64,000 nt of DNA from Prionace glauca (taxonomy: Eukaryota > Chordata > Chondrichthyes > Carcharhiniformes > Carcharhinidae): the NCBI GenBank assembly GCA_037974335.1, contig CM075761.1, positions 12,203,543-12,267,542 of the forward strand, given 5' to 3'. Shown here piece by piece: positions 9,554 through 19,455 of this stretch. The translations under genes were made by a program, and so were the position numbers. Numbering within the stretch: position 1 is the first letter of the stretch; each line of letters opens with the position of its first letter. The notes under the pieces were generated by a model. That model saw nothing but the letters and a program-made list of their open reading frames with translations. It was not told the DNA's origin and ran no database searches.

Positions 9554-10202
9554 CCTTGGGTGACGTCATTGGTGGGAGGAGGAAAATATCTGTGTGTCAG
9601 TCAGGTGATGTGTTGTTTTAAAATTTGTCTCGGCTGCTGTGTTAGAAGCATAGCAGAATGAAATCTCTCTGCCTTTGTTTCATTTTGAAAGTTTTACCAG
9701 TTAACTAAAGGTGTATCTTGTTTTCCATCCTATAGTCAAAAATCTAAGTTTCAGGGAGGTGATGACGAAAAGCTGCTCAGAGATTTCAAGGTCATTTGAA
9801 ATCAGAATTTAATTCAGTGAATTGGATTCCAGTATCAAGCGTGCTTTAGCCTGTGCACTGATACATCTAGTTATTGAGTTTGCTTATTGGATAATGCTTT
9901 CGATTGGAACATTCGATACATATTGGTTACGGATTATTCATTATTGTAATTGTAGTTTTCTTTGTAATTGTTAAAAGTTCTTGCTAATTTTCTTACCGTA
10001 CCTGCTAACATTATTCTTAAATAAATGTTGTTTTGGTAAAAGCTCCCTAGTGGATCACTTGAATTATATCTGAAGTGAAGCATCTCAAGATATCTGAGTC
10101 AAATTCAAGATGGAAAACTTGGTCCAGACAGACTTAAGAAAACATTTTGAAGTTTCTGACCTGAATCAGAACAAGGGAGAGAGATCCTGGGAGCATGAGA
10201 AG
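9554..10202. other. AT-rich stretch, no gene recognised
   Basis: About 650 AT-rich bases including aataaatgttgttttgg near 10020. That could be a polyadenylation signal at the end of an old repeat or transcript. I could not assign a family and see no coding frame of note. Confidence 0.3.
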
Positions 10203-10474
10203 GTCTTTTATTCATTGTGGGACATGGGCGTCATGGGCAGGAGGAGCGCTTATTGCCCATCCCCAGTGAATGAGAGCAGTTGAGAGTCTAGAACTTTGTT
10301 GTGGCCCTGGAGTCACATACAGGCCAGACCAGGTCAGGAAGGCAGATTTCCTTCCCTAATAGTTATGAGTGAACCAGATGCGATTTTCCTGACAATTCGT
10401 TTCATGATCATCAGTGAATGTTTTATTTATTATTTATGGATTACTTTTTTTTATTGAATTCAAATTCCACTACT
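10203..10474 (-). repeat. tRNA-headed SINE (SINE-H), 5'-truncated
   Basis: Minus-strand body with 'cattgtgggacatgggcgtcatgggcaggaggagcgcttattgccc', 'ggagtcacatacaggccagaccagg' and 'ttccttccctaatagttatgagtgaaccagatg', then 'attgaattcaaattcca'. The tRNA-like head is missing. Confidence 0.65.
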
Positions 10475-10761
10475 TGGAGTACTATGCACAGTTCTGGTCG
10501 CCTCACTACAGGAAGGATGTGGAAGCTATTGAGAGGGTGCAGAGGAGATTACAAGGATGTTGCCTGGATTGGGAGCATGCCTTATGAAGATAGGTTGAGG
10601 GAGCTAGGACTCTTCTCCCTGGAGAGACGAAGCTTGAGAGGCGACCTGATAGAGGTTTATAAGATGTTTGAGAGGTATAGATAGGGTGGATTCTCGGAGG
10701 CTATTTCCCAGGGTTGAAATGGTCGCTACGAGAGGCCCCAGGTTTAAGGTGTGGGGAGTAG
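10475..10761 (+). repeat. Older CR1-A, left part (interrupted by 10762-14214)
   Basis: Encodes a [17 protein letters not shown]-like block and [20 protein letters not shown], ending at ggtttaaggtgtggggag. The same element resumes at 14215 with agaggggatgtcaggggtaag, the next bases expected in the family. It was therefore split by the minus-strand CR1-A between. Confidence 0.85.
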
Positions 10762-10857
10762 GAACATAGAACATATAGAACATAGAACATTACAGCACAA
10801 ACAGGCCCTTCGGCCCTCGAGTTGCACCGATCGCATCAACCCCACCAATCTATAGAC

Positions 10858-13848
10858 CTATCTATAACCCCCAATCCCATTAAACCCCATATACTCATCC
10901 AGAAGTCTTTTAAAAGACCCCAGCGAGTTCGCCTCCACCACCGACGACGGCAGCCGATTCCAATCACTCACTACCCTCTGAGTGAAAAACTTACCCCTAA
11001 CATCACCTCTGTACTTCCCTCCCCGCACCTTAAATCTGTGTCCTCTCGTAGCGACCATTTCAACCCGGGGAAATAGCCTCTGAGAGTCCACCCTATCTAT
11101 TCCTCTCAACATTTTATAAACTTCTATCAGGTCGCCTCTCAACCTTCGCCTCTCCAGGGAAAAGAGTCCCAGCTCCCTGAACCTATCTTCATAAGGCATG
11201 CCTCCCAGTCCAGGCAACATCCTTGTAAATCTCCTCTGCACCCTTTCAATAGCTTCTACGTCTTTCCTATAGTGAGGCGACCAGAACTGCGTACAGTACT
11301 CCAAATGAGGCCTGACGAGGGTCCTGTAAAGTTGCAGCATTACCTCCCGACTCCTAAACTCAATCCCTCGATTAATGAAGGCCAGTACACCATACGCCTT
11401 CTTGACCACCTCCTCCACCTGCGAGGCCGATTTAAGAGTCCTGTGATCCCGGACCCCGAGATCCTTCTGCTCTTCAACGCTACTAAGACCCCTGCCCTTA
11501 ATAGTGTACTCGTTCATCCCGTTGGTTCTGCCGAAATGGACTACTACACATTTATCCGCGTTGAAGTCCATCTGCCACTTCTCCGCCCATTCCTGCATCC
11601 TATCTATGTCCTGCTGCAACTTTTGACATCCTTCCAGACCATCCACAACACCGCCGACCTTCGTGTCATCAGCGAACTTGCTAACCCATCCCTCCACTTC
11701 CTCATCCAGGTCATTTATGAAAATGACAAACAACAAGGGTCCCAGAACAGATCCCTGGGGCACCCCACTGGTGACTGACCTCCATTCCGAAAAAGACCCA
11801 TCCACAACCACTCTCTGCCTTCTGCAGGCAAGCCAGTTCTGGATCCACAAGGCCAAAGGCCCTTGGATCCCATGCCCTCTCACCTTCTCAAGAAGTCTTG
11901 CATGGGGGACCTTATCAAAAGCCTTGCTGAAGTCCATGTACACTACGTCCACGGCACTTCCTTCGTCAATGTGTTCAGTCACATTATCGAAGAACTCAAC
12001 TAGGCTCGTAAGGCACGACCTGCCCTTGACAAATGCATGCTGACTATTCCTGATCATGTCAAACCTCTCCAAATGGTCATAAATCTTGTCCCTCAGAAGC
12101 CTCTCCATCAGCTTACCAACCACTGAGGTCAGACTCACCGGGCGGTAATTTCCCGGGCTATCTCTGTTCCCTTTCTTGAAAATAGGGACTACATCTGCAA
12201 TCCTCCAATCTTCCGGAACCTCTCCCGTCTCCATTGACGACGCAAAGATCATCGCCAAGGGCTCTGCAATCACTTCCCTGGCCTCCCACAGTATCCTGGG
12301 GTACATCCCATCTGGTCCCGGCGACTTATCTACCTTGATAGAATTCAAAAGTTCTAACACATCCTCCTCTTTAATGTCCACGTACTCAATCTTTTCCACC
12401 TGCTGCAAGTCCATAGCAAGATCTCCCAAATCAGCTTCCACTGTGAATACTGATGCAAAGTACTCATTAAGCACCTCCGCCATTTCTTCTGGTTCTACAC
12501 AGACCTTTCCCCCTTCATCTTTTATAGGTCCTATCCTTTCCCTTCTCACCCTTTTACCTTTCACATACTTATAGAAGGCCTTGGGATTTTCTTTAATCTT
12601 ACCCGCCAAGGTCTTCTCATGACCCCTTCTGGCTCTCCTAATTTCCCTTTTAACCTCCTTTCTACAGTCCTTATATTCTTCAAGATCCTTAACCTCTCCT
12701 AGTTCCCTGAACCTTTTGTATACCTTCCTTTTCCTCCTGACTAGGTTCAACACAGCCTTCGTGCACCACGGTTCCCGCGACCTACCAAAACCCCCTTGCC
12801 TTATCGGAACATTGTCATGCAGAGCGCTAGACAAACATTCCTTGAATATCCGCCACCTTCCTTCGGTACTCTTCCCTAAGAATGCCTCCTTCCAGTTTAT
12901 TTGTCCAAGTAACTTCCTGACTTCTTCGTATCTCCCCTTACTCCAGACAAACACCTTCCTAGCCTGTCTGATCCTATCTCGTTCCAATGCAATTGTGAAG
13001 GAGATAGAATTATGATCTCCATTCCCAAGATGCTCTCCTACCGAGAGATCCATCACCTGCCCTGGTTCATTCGCCAGTACCAGGTCTAGTACTGCCTCAC
13101 CCCTCGTAGGCTTGTCCACATACTGTGTCAGGAAACCTTCCTGAACACACCTAACAAAGTCCTCTCCAGCCGAACCCTTTACTCTAGGGATATTCCAGTC
13201 GATGTTTGGGAAATTGAAGTCTCCCATCACGACCACTCTGTTTTTAATACATTTCTCCAGAATCTGGTTCCCTATCTGCACTTCAACTTCCCTGTCACTA
13301 TTGGGCGGCCTATAGAATACACCCAGCAAAGTTTTCGACCCTATGCTGTTCGTAACTTCCACCCACAGAGCCTCTGTAGAAAGTCCCTCCACGGCATCCT
13401 CTTTCTCTGCAGCCATGACACTGTCCCTTATTAACAGTGCCACTCCACCACCTCTTCCGCCAGCCTCCCTGTCCTTCCTGAAACATCTGAAACCTGGCAC
13501 CTGAAGTACCCAGTCCTGTCCCTGAGACATCCAAGTCTCCGTAATGGCCACCACATCACATTCCCAAGCAGCTATCCACGCCCTAAGCTCATCTACCTTA
13601 TTTACTATACTCCTTGCATTAAAATATACACACTTCAGCCCCTCAGTCTGGGCATTTCCCTTCTCCACCTCCTGTCTAACCTCCCTCCCATGTTTCCTGC
13701 GGTCCTCCCCTACCTTTAAAGTATTAAAGCACATGCATTTCAAACCCTGCTCCGCCCCACCCCCACTACGCCATGCCTTGCATTCCCCATCTATGCCCCC
13801 CTCCCTTTCACCCCCTCTACTCAATATCCCACCCCCCCCCCAAATCAA
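10858..13848 (-). CDS. CR1-A ORF2: endonuclease plus reverse transcriptase, unbroken
   Basis: A 996-codon frame with the two enzymatic domains of CR1 LINEs. The N-terminal AP-like endonuclease shows FNARSI, ITETW, LLGVFYRPPN, VVMGDFNFPNIDW, LDLVL and GDHNSISF. The central RT shows [57 protein letters not shown] and [10 protein letters not shown]. The C-terminus has [18 protein letters not shown] and FFTQRVVSDWNRLPS. The frame opens upstream without ATG; the first Met lies at about residue 39 (KCMCFN), so about 958 residues are likely translated, probably by reinitiation after ORF1. The catalytic aspartates of the FADD and MDFSKAFD boxes are present. No interruption is visible. Confidence 0.92.
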   Translation of the reverse strand: MIWGGGGILSRGGEREGGIDGECKAWRSGGGAEQGLKCMCFNTLKVGEDRRKHGREVRQEVEKGNAQTEGLKCVYFNARSIVNKVDELRAWIAAWECDVVAITETWMSQGQDWVLQVPGFRCFRKDREAGGRGGGVALLIRDSVMAAEKEDAVEGLSTEALWVEVTNSIGSKTLLGVFYRPPNSDREVEVQIGNQILEKCIKNRVVVMGDFNFPNIDWNIPRVKGSAGEDFVRCVQEGFLTQYVDKPTRGEAVLDLVLANEPGQVMDLSVGEHLGNGDHNSISFTIALERDRIRQARKVFVWSKGRYEEVRKLLGQINWKEAFLGKSTEGRWRIFKECLSSALHDNVPIRQGGFGRSREPWCTKAVLNLVRRKRKVYKRFRELGEVKDLEEYKDCRKEVKREIRRARRGHEKTLAGKIKENPKAFYKYVKGKRVRRERIGPIKDEGGKVCVEPEEMAEVLNEYFASVFTVEADLGDLAMDLQQVEKIEYVDIKEEDVLELLNSIKVDKSPGPDGMYPRILWEAREVIAEPLAMIFASSMETGEVPEDWRIADVVPIFKKGNRDSPGNYRPVSLTSVVGKLMERLLRDKIYDHLERFDMIRNSQHAFVKGRSCLTSLVEFFDNVTEHIDEGSAVDVVYMDFSKAFDKVPHARLLEKVRGHGIQGPLALWIQNWLACRRQRVVVDGSFSEWRSVTSGVPQGSVLGPLLFVIFINDLDEEVEGWVSKFADDTKVGGVVDGLEGCQKLQQDIDRMQEWAEKWQMDFNADKCVVVHFGRTNGMNEYTIKGRGLSSVEEQKDLGVRDHRTLKSASQVEEVVKKAYGVLAFINRGIEFRSREVMLQLYRTLVRPHLEYCTQFWSPHYRKDVEAIERVQRRFTRMLPGLGGMPYEDRFRELGLFSLERRRLRGDLIEVYKMLRGIDRVDSQRLFPRVEMVATRGHRFKVRGGKYRGDVRGKFFTQRVVSDWNRLPSSVVEANSLGSFKRLLDEYMGFNGIGGYR

Positions 13849-14214
13849 TTTAAATCTCCCCGCATAGCCTTTGCAAATTTACCCCCCAGGATATTGATTC
13901 CCCTCTGGTTCAGGTGTAAACCATCACTCATATAGAGGTCCCGCCTTCCCCAGAATGAGCCCCAATTGCTTAAGCACCTGAACCCCTCCCTCCTGCACCA
14001 TCCCCTCAGCCACGAGTTCAAACTTTCCCTCTCTCCATTCCTCTCTAAACTATCCCGTGGCACAGGCAAGAGTCCGGATATAACTATTCTTCCAGACTTG
14101 GCCTTTAGTTTCCACCCCAACTCCATAAATCTTTGTTTAATTTCCCCTTCCCTTAATCTCCCTATGTCATGTGTCCCCACATGAACTATAACTTGGGGTT
14201 GATCTCCCTCTCCC
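13845..14214 (-). pseudogene. CR1-A ORF1, C-terminal third only
   Basis: Encodes VGTHDIGRLREGEIKQRFME, ISGLLPVPRDSLERN, SLNSWLRGWCRREGF and the closing DGLHLNQRGINILGGKFAKA block before the stop. This is the second half of the SGNH-type esterase of ORF1 (GTHD and DGLH boxes). The N-terminal Cys pairs, coiled coil and GDS box lie upstream of the truncation point, so the protein is not made whole. Confidence 0.85.
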
Positions 14215-14442
14215 CAGAGGGGATGTCAGGGGTAAGTTTTTCACTCAGAGGATGGTGGGTGAGTGGAATCGGCTGCCGTCGGTGGTGGTGGAGGTAAATT
14301 TGATAGGGTCTTTTAAGAGACTTCTGGATGAGTACTTGGGATTTAATAGGTTTGAGGGTTATAGGTGAGCCTGGTAAGTAGGGATGTGATCGGCGCAACT
14401 TGTGGGCCGAAGGGCCTGTTTGTGCTGTAGTGTTCTATGTTC
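14215..14442 (+). repeat. Older CR1-A, right part with 3' end
   Basis: Continuation of the element at 10475-10761: FFTQRMVGEWNRLPS-type end of ORF2, 'gatcggcgcaacttgtgggccgaagggcctgtttgtgctgtag' and a decayed terminal repeat tgttctatgttcaatg. Confidence 0.85.
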
Positions 14443-14548
14443 AATGTCTTACCTGCGTGGCAGGATTTGAACCCGGGTCCCCAGGACATGAGTTGATTTT
14501 CTGGGTTATGGCACAGAGGTAATACCACTGGGCCATCGCCTCCTCATA
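14443..14548 (-). repeat. tRNA-headed SINE (SINE-H), head fragment
   Basis: On minus: gaggcgatggcccagtggtattacctctgtg followed by ggggacccgggttcaaatcctgcc, the A- and B-box-bearing tRNA-like head of SINE-H. The body is missing. Not a tRNA gene. Confidence 0.6.
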
Positions 14549-15174
14549 AATAATTGGATGTGGTTGAAATGATAACGAGTGAAGGTTCCTGAAAGAAGGG
14601 CATGTGAAACTTTGGGGGGAAGCTGTGCCGCCCTGAGCTGTGCCGACGTCCAACATTGACACTGGGTTTGAAGGGGGAGGGGTGCTGTGTCAGGGACACT
14701 CGCTGCATGTGAGGGTATTTGAGAGTGGTCTGGCCTGTGTGGCCAAGTTGGCATGAGGACAGGACTATGCTACATTGTGAGAAGTTAATAAGTTCAGGTA
14801 TGCAGTACCTGATGACCTTGGAGTGTGGGTTCCATGGTCACAGAAGGTCAGAGTTCAGATCAGACACAGAGATCAACCAACACTTTTGACATATGACAGA
14901 TGATGTGGATCGGGTTCACTGCAACACTCCAAGGAGACAGTGGAAGCGGAAAAGGAAGGCTTCTCAATCATAGAGAAAACATCAAGGTTTCTCTCCAACG
15001 CAACCACAGTAAGTCCCGTTTAGTCAGATACGTCCCCCAAGCAAGCCAAAGGCTCTTGAAAATTAACATTTATCTCGGTCCTCACCCTCCAATGCCTCAC
15101 CACCAGTTCCTCGCTTATGAAGAGTTATGCCAAACTACACCCGAGTGACCTCTGGTAAGGATGTGGCTGAATAA
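14549..15174. other. No gene recognised
   Basis: About 600 bases with only short frames (82 codons at most). I see no known repeat, exon or RNA gene. Confidence 0.3.
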
Positions 15175-15302
15175 CACTTGGCCGCTTAATTTGGGGTTGG
15201 GTTTGATTGCCGGAATGTGTCACTATCTGTGCCCGTTCTTCCCATGTCTGCGCAGGTTTTCTGGGCAGCTCCGCTTTCCTCCCACAGTCTTGTGGCAAAT
15301 CA
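15175..15302 (+). repeat. SINE fragment (V-core only)
   Basis: Degraded SINE: 'gccggaatgtgtcactatctgtgcccgttcttcccatgtctgcgcaggttttctgggcagctccgctttcctcccacag'. Head and tail are not recognisable. Confidence 0.55.
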
Positions 15303-15901
15303 GGTTGGATAAATCCCCAGAACCGGGCAGGGTATTCCAATGGACCTTGAGGGAGGCTAGTGTTGAACTTGTAGGTGGCCCTGATAGACATATTTAAAAT
15401 GGCAGTATTCACGGGGGGAGGTGCCGGATGACTGGGGACTGGATTATGTTCTTCTTTTCTTTAAAAAAGGTTCCAAAAGAAATCCGGGAAACTATAGGCC
15501 AGTACGTTTGAAGCCAGTGGTGGGTAAGTTATTGGGAGATGTGATAAGGGATAGGATCTACAAATATTTGGATAGACAGGGGCTTGTTAGGGAGAGCTTT
15601 GTGCATGGTAAGTCATGTTTGACCAATCTATTAGAGTTTTCCGAGGAGGTTACCAGGAAAATGGATGAAGGGAAGGCGGTGGATGTTGTCTACCTGGGTT
15701 TGAGCAAGGCCTTTGGCAAGATCCCTCATGGGAGGTTAGTTAGGCAGGTTCAGTCGCTAGGTAGACATGCAGAGGTAGTAAATTGAAGTAGACACTGGCT
15801 CAATGGAAGAAGCTAGAGAGTGCTTGTGGAGGATTGCTTCTCTGAGTGAAGCCTGTGACTAGTGGTGTGCCACAGGGATCAGTGCTGGGTCCATTGTTAT
15901 T
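15303..15901 (+). repeat. CR1-D LINE relic: RT core
   Basis: A degraded RT domain of a further CR1 family. It shows DKSPEPG, then (in the open frame 15421-15786) VLLFFKKGSKRNPGNYRPVR, VVGKLLGDVIRDRIYKYLD, GKSCLTNLLEFSEEV, VDVVYLGLSKAFGKIPHGRLV, and downstream a [12 protein letters not shown] block in another frame near 15870. It is cut off before the FADD box; no 3' end is present. Confidence 0.8.
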
Positions 15902-16361
15902 AGTCACAAATCTCATCGGGTTCATATTTGAAATGAAGAAATGTTTCCAGTTTCACGCAGTTTATGTTTAATTATAACATAATTATTGGTCAATAGAAAT
16001 CTCTGGTGCCGCGTTACTGTTGATGAATAATTTAGCTTATTTACATAGATGAATCTTCAAACAAATAACAATCTTGTCAGTAAAACGAGTTATAGAACCC
16101 CTATTAAGGAAAATTAAAACACGGGGAAGTCCCTAGTGTCATTTCACACTTGAAAAACCTGAACATAGAATATCTTTCACAATGCCGAAGAAACTCGTTA
16201 CACATTTGATAAAATGAGCCAATCTTTGTAATCTGTGGCCAGAATGCGCGGGAAGTTTAGCTGTTCGACGGGAATGCACTTCCCATGTTGAATTCCAAAG
16301 GGTGGAGCATGCATTGATAATTCTCGTCTCCTGTGTCATCATTGACAAAACACCCCGATTC
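15902..16361 (-). other. Probable 3' UTR/downstream region of receptor copy 1
   Basis: Non-coding sequence directly 3' (on minus) of the proposed terminal exon 16362-16439. I see no recognised repeat and no clear AATAAA close to the stop. The role as 3' UTR is inferred only from position. Confidence 0.3.
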
Positions 16362-16439
16362 TCACTTCCGTCTCTTCTTTTTTGACCTTTCTTCCAATGC
16401 AGCCAAATCCAGGGAGGCGTAGAGGGGTCCATCCTGAGA
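16362..16439 (-). CDS. Receptor copy 1: candidate terminal cytoplasmic exon with YASL motif
   Basis: On minus, an acceptor (tatgttctccag) precedes 26 codons ending in TGA: SQDGPLYASLDLAALEE followed by RSKKKRRK. YASL fits YxxL, the core of ITIM-type signalling motifs, but the -2 residue is Pro rather than I/V/L/S, so it is ITIM-like at best. The lysine/arginine-rich end is typical of a short cytosolic tail. It joins the 16557-16606 exon in phase 0. No homologous exon was found for copy 3 within the window. The assignment rests on splice signals, phase and motif only. Confidence 0.5.
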   Translation of the reverse strand, partial: SQDGPLYASLDLAALEERSKKKRRK

Positions 16440-16556
16440 CTGGAGAACATATTCAACAGTATTCATCAACATGGTTAAAGCAATGGGCTTTCCCCGCCCC
16501 CCCCCCCTAAAAATTAATTTGGATGCATTTTATTACAAGGGATTGAATGCACTCAC

Positions 16557-16606
16557 CTGTATTCCACGCTGCGTTTCCAATATTGCCTCTGTTTGACGGT
16601 GATCCC
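16557..16606 (-). CDS. Receptor copy 1: candidate cytoplasmic exon 3
   Basis: A 50-base segment on minus between a possible acceptor (aaccttaacacacag) and a strong donor (ACAG/gtgagtgc). Entered in phase 1, as the preceding exon at 20745-20785 requires, it reads DHRQTEAILETQRGIQ and leaves in phase 0, matching the terminal exon. The pyrimidine tract is weak. The peptide is hydrophilic and has no recognised motif. Part of a proposed tail made of several very small exons, a layout known for immune receptors with tyrosine motifs. Confidence 0.4.
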
Positions 16607-16747
16607 CTGTGTGTTAAGGTTTAAATTATGAATTGAAATGTCACCCAATCTATAAGTATATAGAAACATCGGGCGCCAATGGTCACCCGGATATCAACAG
16701 TGTCAAGTTAAAGTATCACAAGTGGGTTTACATTTCCACAGAAAAGA

Positions 16748-16904
16748 TGTTAAATTGACAATCCCCTCGTTGCCAGACTCCGTCACCTATTTTACTGCAC
16801 TGTGGGAGAATTTGGCAATATCAGTGAACCTAATTAGCACATCTTTTGGACTGTTGGAGGAAGCTGGAGCACACGGAGGAACCCCCCCCCCCCACCCACA
16901 CACA

Positions 16905-16953
<49 letters not shown>

Positions 16954-17062
16954 GGGAAACATGCAGATTCGGCACAGATAGTGAGTCAAGCCGGGGATCG
17001 AATGTGGTTCCCTGATGTTGCGAGGCAGCAGTGCTAACCAATGTTACACCAAGCCGTCACGA
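16748..17062 (-). repeat. SINE (V-core) with internal (CA)n expansion
   Basis: Minus SINE: 'gacaatcccctcgttgccagactccg' and 'ctgttggaggaagctggagcacacggagg' flank a C-run and about 60 bases of (CA)n at 16880-16950. Then come 'ggggaaacatgcagattcgg' and the B-box-like 'ggggatcgaatgtgg'. The microsatellite seems to have grown from the cacgcagacacg segment of the core. Confidence 0.7.
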
Positions 17063-17224
17063 TATGTTGACAGGCTTTGATCCTTATCACACAGCTACTT
17101 ATCTTTTTTTCCCAATACGAGAGATATTCCACAATTGTTCAGAGGCAATCAGATATAGCCCTGTAGGTGAAGGCGACCAAAAGATCTGGGGAGAAGGCGA
17201 TATCGGGCTACTAATTTGGGTGGT

Positions 17225-17625
17225 TAAACAACAAAGAGGAATACAACACAGGAAACAGGCCCTTCGGCCCTCCAAGCCTGCGCCGTTCATTGATGCAACC
17301 AGATCATTCGTTTGTATCCCTCCATTCCCAATCCGCTCATGTAACTATCCAGATAATTTTTAAACGATCCCAGTGTGTCTGCCTCCACCACCCTACTTTG
17401 CAGTGCATTCCAGGCCCCCACCAACCTCTGTATAAAATACGTGCCTCTGAAATCTGAGTTAAACCTCGCCCCCTTTCACCTTGAACTTGTGACCCCTCGT
17501 GATCGTCACCTCCGACCTGAGAAAAAGCTTCCCACAGTTTACCCAGTATCTCCTCATCGCTAAGACAACATCCTGGTAAACCATTTCTGAACGTTCTCCA
17601 AAGGCTTCACGTCCTTCTAGTATGA
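17225..17625 (-). repeat. CR1-E LINE relic, 3' part
   Basis: Minus copy starting 'acacaggaaacaggcccttcggccctccaagcctgcgccg'. It continues through a degraded ORF2 C-terminus (tgcctccaccaccctactttgcagtgcattccagg, cctgagaaaaagcttccc). The 3' sequence differs from A, B and C. A relative is at 52345-52695. Confidence 0.7.
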
Positions 17626-17640
17626 CACCGTCGGCCATGT

Positions 17641-18815
17641 TAGAACATAGAACATAGAACATAGAACAGAGAACATTACAGCGCAGAACAGGCCCTTCGG
17701 CCCACGATGTTGCGCCGACCAGTTACAAAACAATGACCCACTAGCCTAAACCAATCCCTTTTCATTCATAAACCTATCCACAGATCTCTTAAACGCCCCC
17801 AAACTAGGTGCATTTACAACTGCAGCTGGCAGGGCATTCCAGTCCCTCACCACCCTCTGGGTAAAGAACCTACCCCTGACATCTGTCCTATAACTACCCC
17901 CCCTTAATTTAAAATCGTGCCCCCTCGTGCCAGCTTTCTCCATCCTAGGAAAAAGGCTATCACTATCTACCCTGTCTAAACCTCTAATCATCTTATATGT
18001 TTCAATGAGATCCCCTCTTAGCCGCCTTCTTTCCAGCGAAAACAACCCCAAATTTCTCAGTCTCTCCTCATAGGATCTCCCCTCCATACCAGGCAACATC
18101 CTGGTAAACCTCCTCTGCACCCTCTCAAAAGCCTCTACATCCTCCCTGTAATGTGGGGAACAGAACTGCACACAAAACTCCAAGTGTGGCCGCACCAGAG
18201 TTGTGTACAGTTGCATCATGACGCTGTGACTCCTAAATTCAACCCCCCTACCAATAAACACCAAGATTCCGTATGCCTTCTTAACAACCTTATCTACTTG
18301 ATTCCCAACTTTTAGGGATCTATGTACACATACACCTAGATCCCTCTGCTCCTCCACACTATTCAAAGTCCTCCCGTTAGCCCTATACTCAACACATCTG
18401 TTACTCCTAACGAAATGAATTACCTCACACTTCTCCACATTAAACTCCACCCGCCACCTCTCAGCCCAGCTCTGCAACCTTTCTAAGTCATCCTGCAAAC
18501 TATGACACCCTTCCTCACAATCTACCACACCTCCGACTTTGGTGTCATCAGCAAACTTACTAATCCATCCAACTATACCCTCATCCAGATCATTAATAAA
18601 AATTACAAACAGCAGTGGCCCCAAAACAGATCCCTGAGGCACACCACTTGTAACCGAACTCCATGACGAATATTTCCCATCAACCACCAATCTCTGTCTC
18701 CTATCTGCTAGCCAATTCCTGATCCCATAATGATCACCCCCAATCCCATACATCTGCATTTTCTGCAGAAGCCTACCATGGTGAACCTTATCAAACGCCT
18801 TGCTAAAATCCATAT
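17641..18815 (-). mobile_element. CR1-B LINE, 5'-truncated
   Basis: Starts with an extended terminal repeat (agaacatagaacatagaacatagaac) and 3' UTR with 'cggcccacgatgttgcgccgaccag'. The frame 17746-18819 encodes [53 protein letters not shown] and the complete C-terminus to FFTQRVVRDWNALPA. It is truncated just before the first RT Asp box; endonuclease and ORF1 are absent. Confidence 0.9.
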
Positions 18816-18859
18816 CCATATAAAATCCATATGTTCAGAGTGAGTGGTTGAGCAGGGTC

Positions 18860-19119
18860 AATAGAACATAGAACATAGAACATTACAGCGCCGAACAGGC
18901 CCTCCGGCCCACGATATTGCGCCGACCAGTTACAAAACAATGACCCACTAACCTACACCAATCCCTTTTCGTCCATAAACCTATCCACGGATCTCTTAAA
19001 CGCCCCCAAACTAGGCGCATTTACAACGGCAGCAGGCAGGGCATTCCAATCCCTCACCACCCTCTGGGTAAAGAACCTACCCCTGACATTCGTCCGAGAA
19101 CTACCCCCCCTTAATTTAA
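18860..19119 (-). repeat. CR1-B LINE 3' fragment
   Basis: Second CR1-B insertion only 45 bases from the previous one: terminal repeat, 'caggccctccggcccacgatattgcgccgaccag', then FFTQRVVRDWNALPA-coding sequence up to ccccttaatttaaa, where it stops. Confidence 0.88.
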
Positions 19120-19455
19120 ATGTACAGCATGGCCTTTTCCTGCTCCTATTTTGGATGATCCTATGCGAAGTTGCCAATGAATGGATGAGTAAAATCCCAC
19201 AGAAGTACTTATCGCCTGCTGCCCACCTAGTAAACTACTCCTTGTATTAATATCAGCGATTTTCCCTTTTATGAAAATAGCAGATACAAGTGTCATAGTT
19301 GACCTTGCTGATGTTACGGAATACACATTGTGGACAGAAATAGCAAGTGTACACATTGCAGCTGATTCAACTACACATAGGAATGTGCAACCATTACTTG
19401 GTTCACTCTTCTGGGCAGTGTTTTGACCAATCAATCAAACGACCTCTTCTTAATT
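19120..19455. other. Receptor-locus intergenic/intronic sequence, nothing recognised
   Basis: Roughly 330 bases between CR1 copies and inside the proposed intron between 16606 and 20745 of copy 1. No exon-like segment or known repeat was found on either strand. Confidence 0.3.

Larger units (their letters stand above)
10762..14214 (-). mobile_element. CR1-A LINE, 5'-truncated, with unbroken ORF2
   Basis: Minus-strand element beginning with the terminal repeat (aacatagaacatatagaacatagaac) and 3' UTR, followed by complete ORF2 and the last third of ORF1. It stops inside ORF1. It sits in an older plus-strand CR1-A whose halves flank it exactly. It lacks the 5' UTR promoter units seen at 45567 and 59815, so it is presumably a dead-on-arrival copy despite its coding frame. 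Confidence 0.9.
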
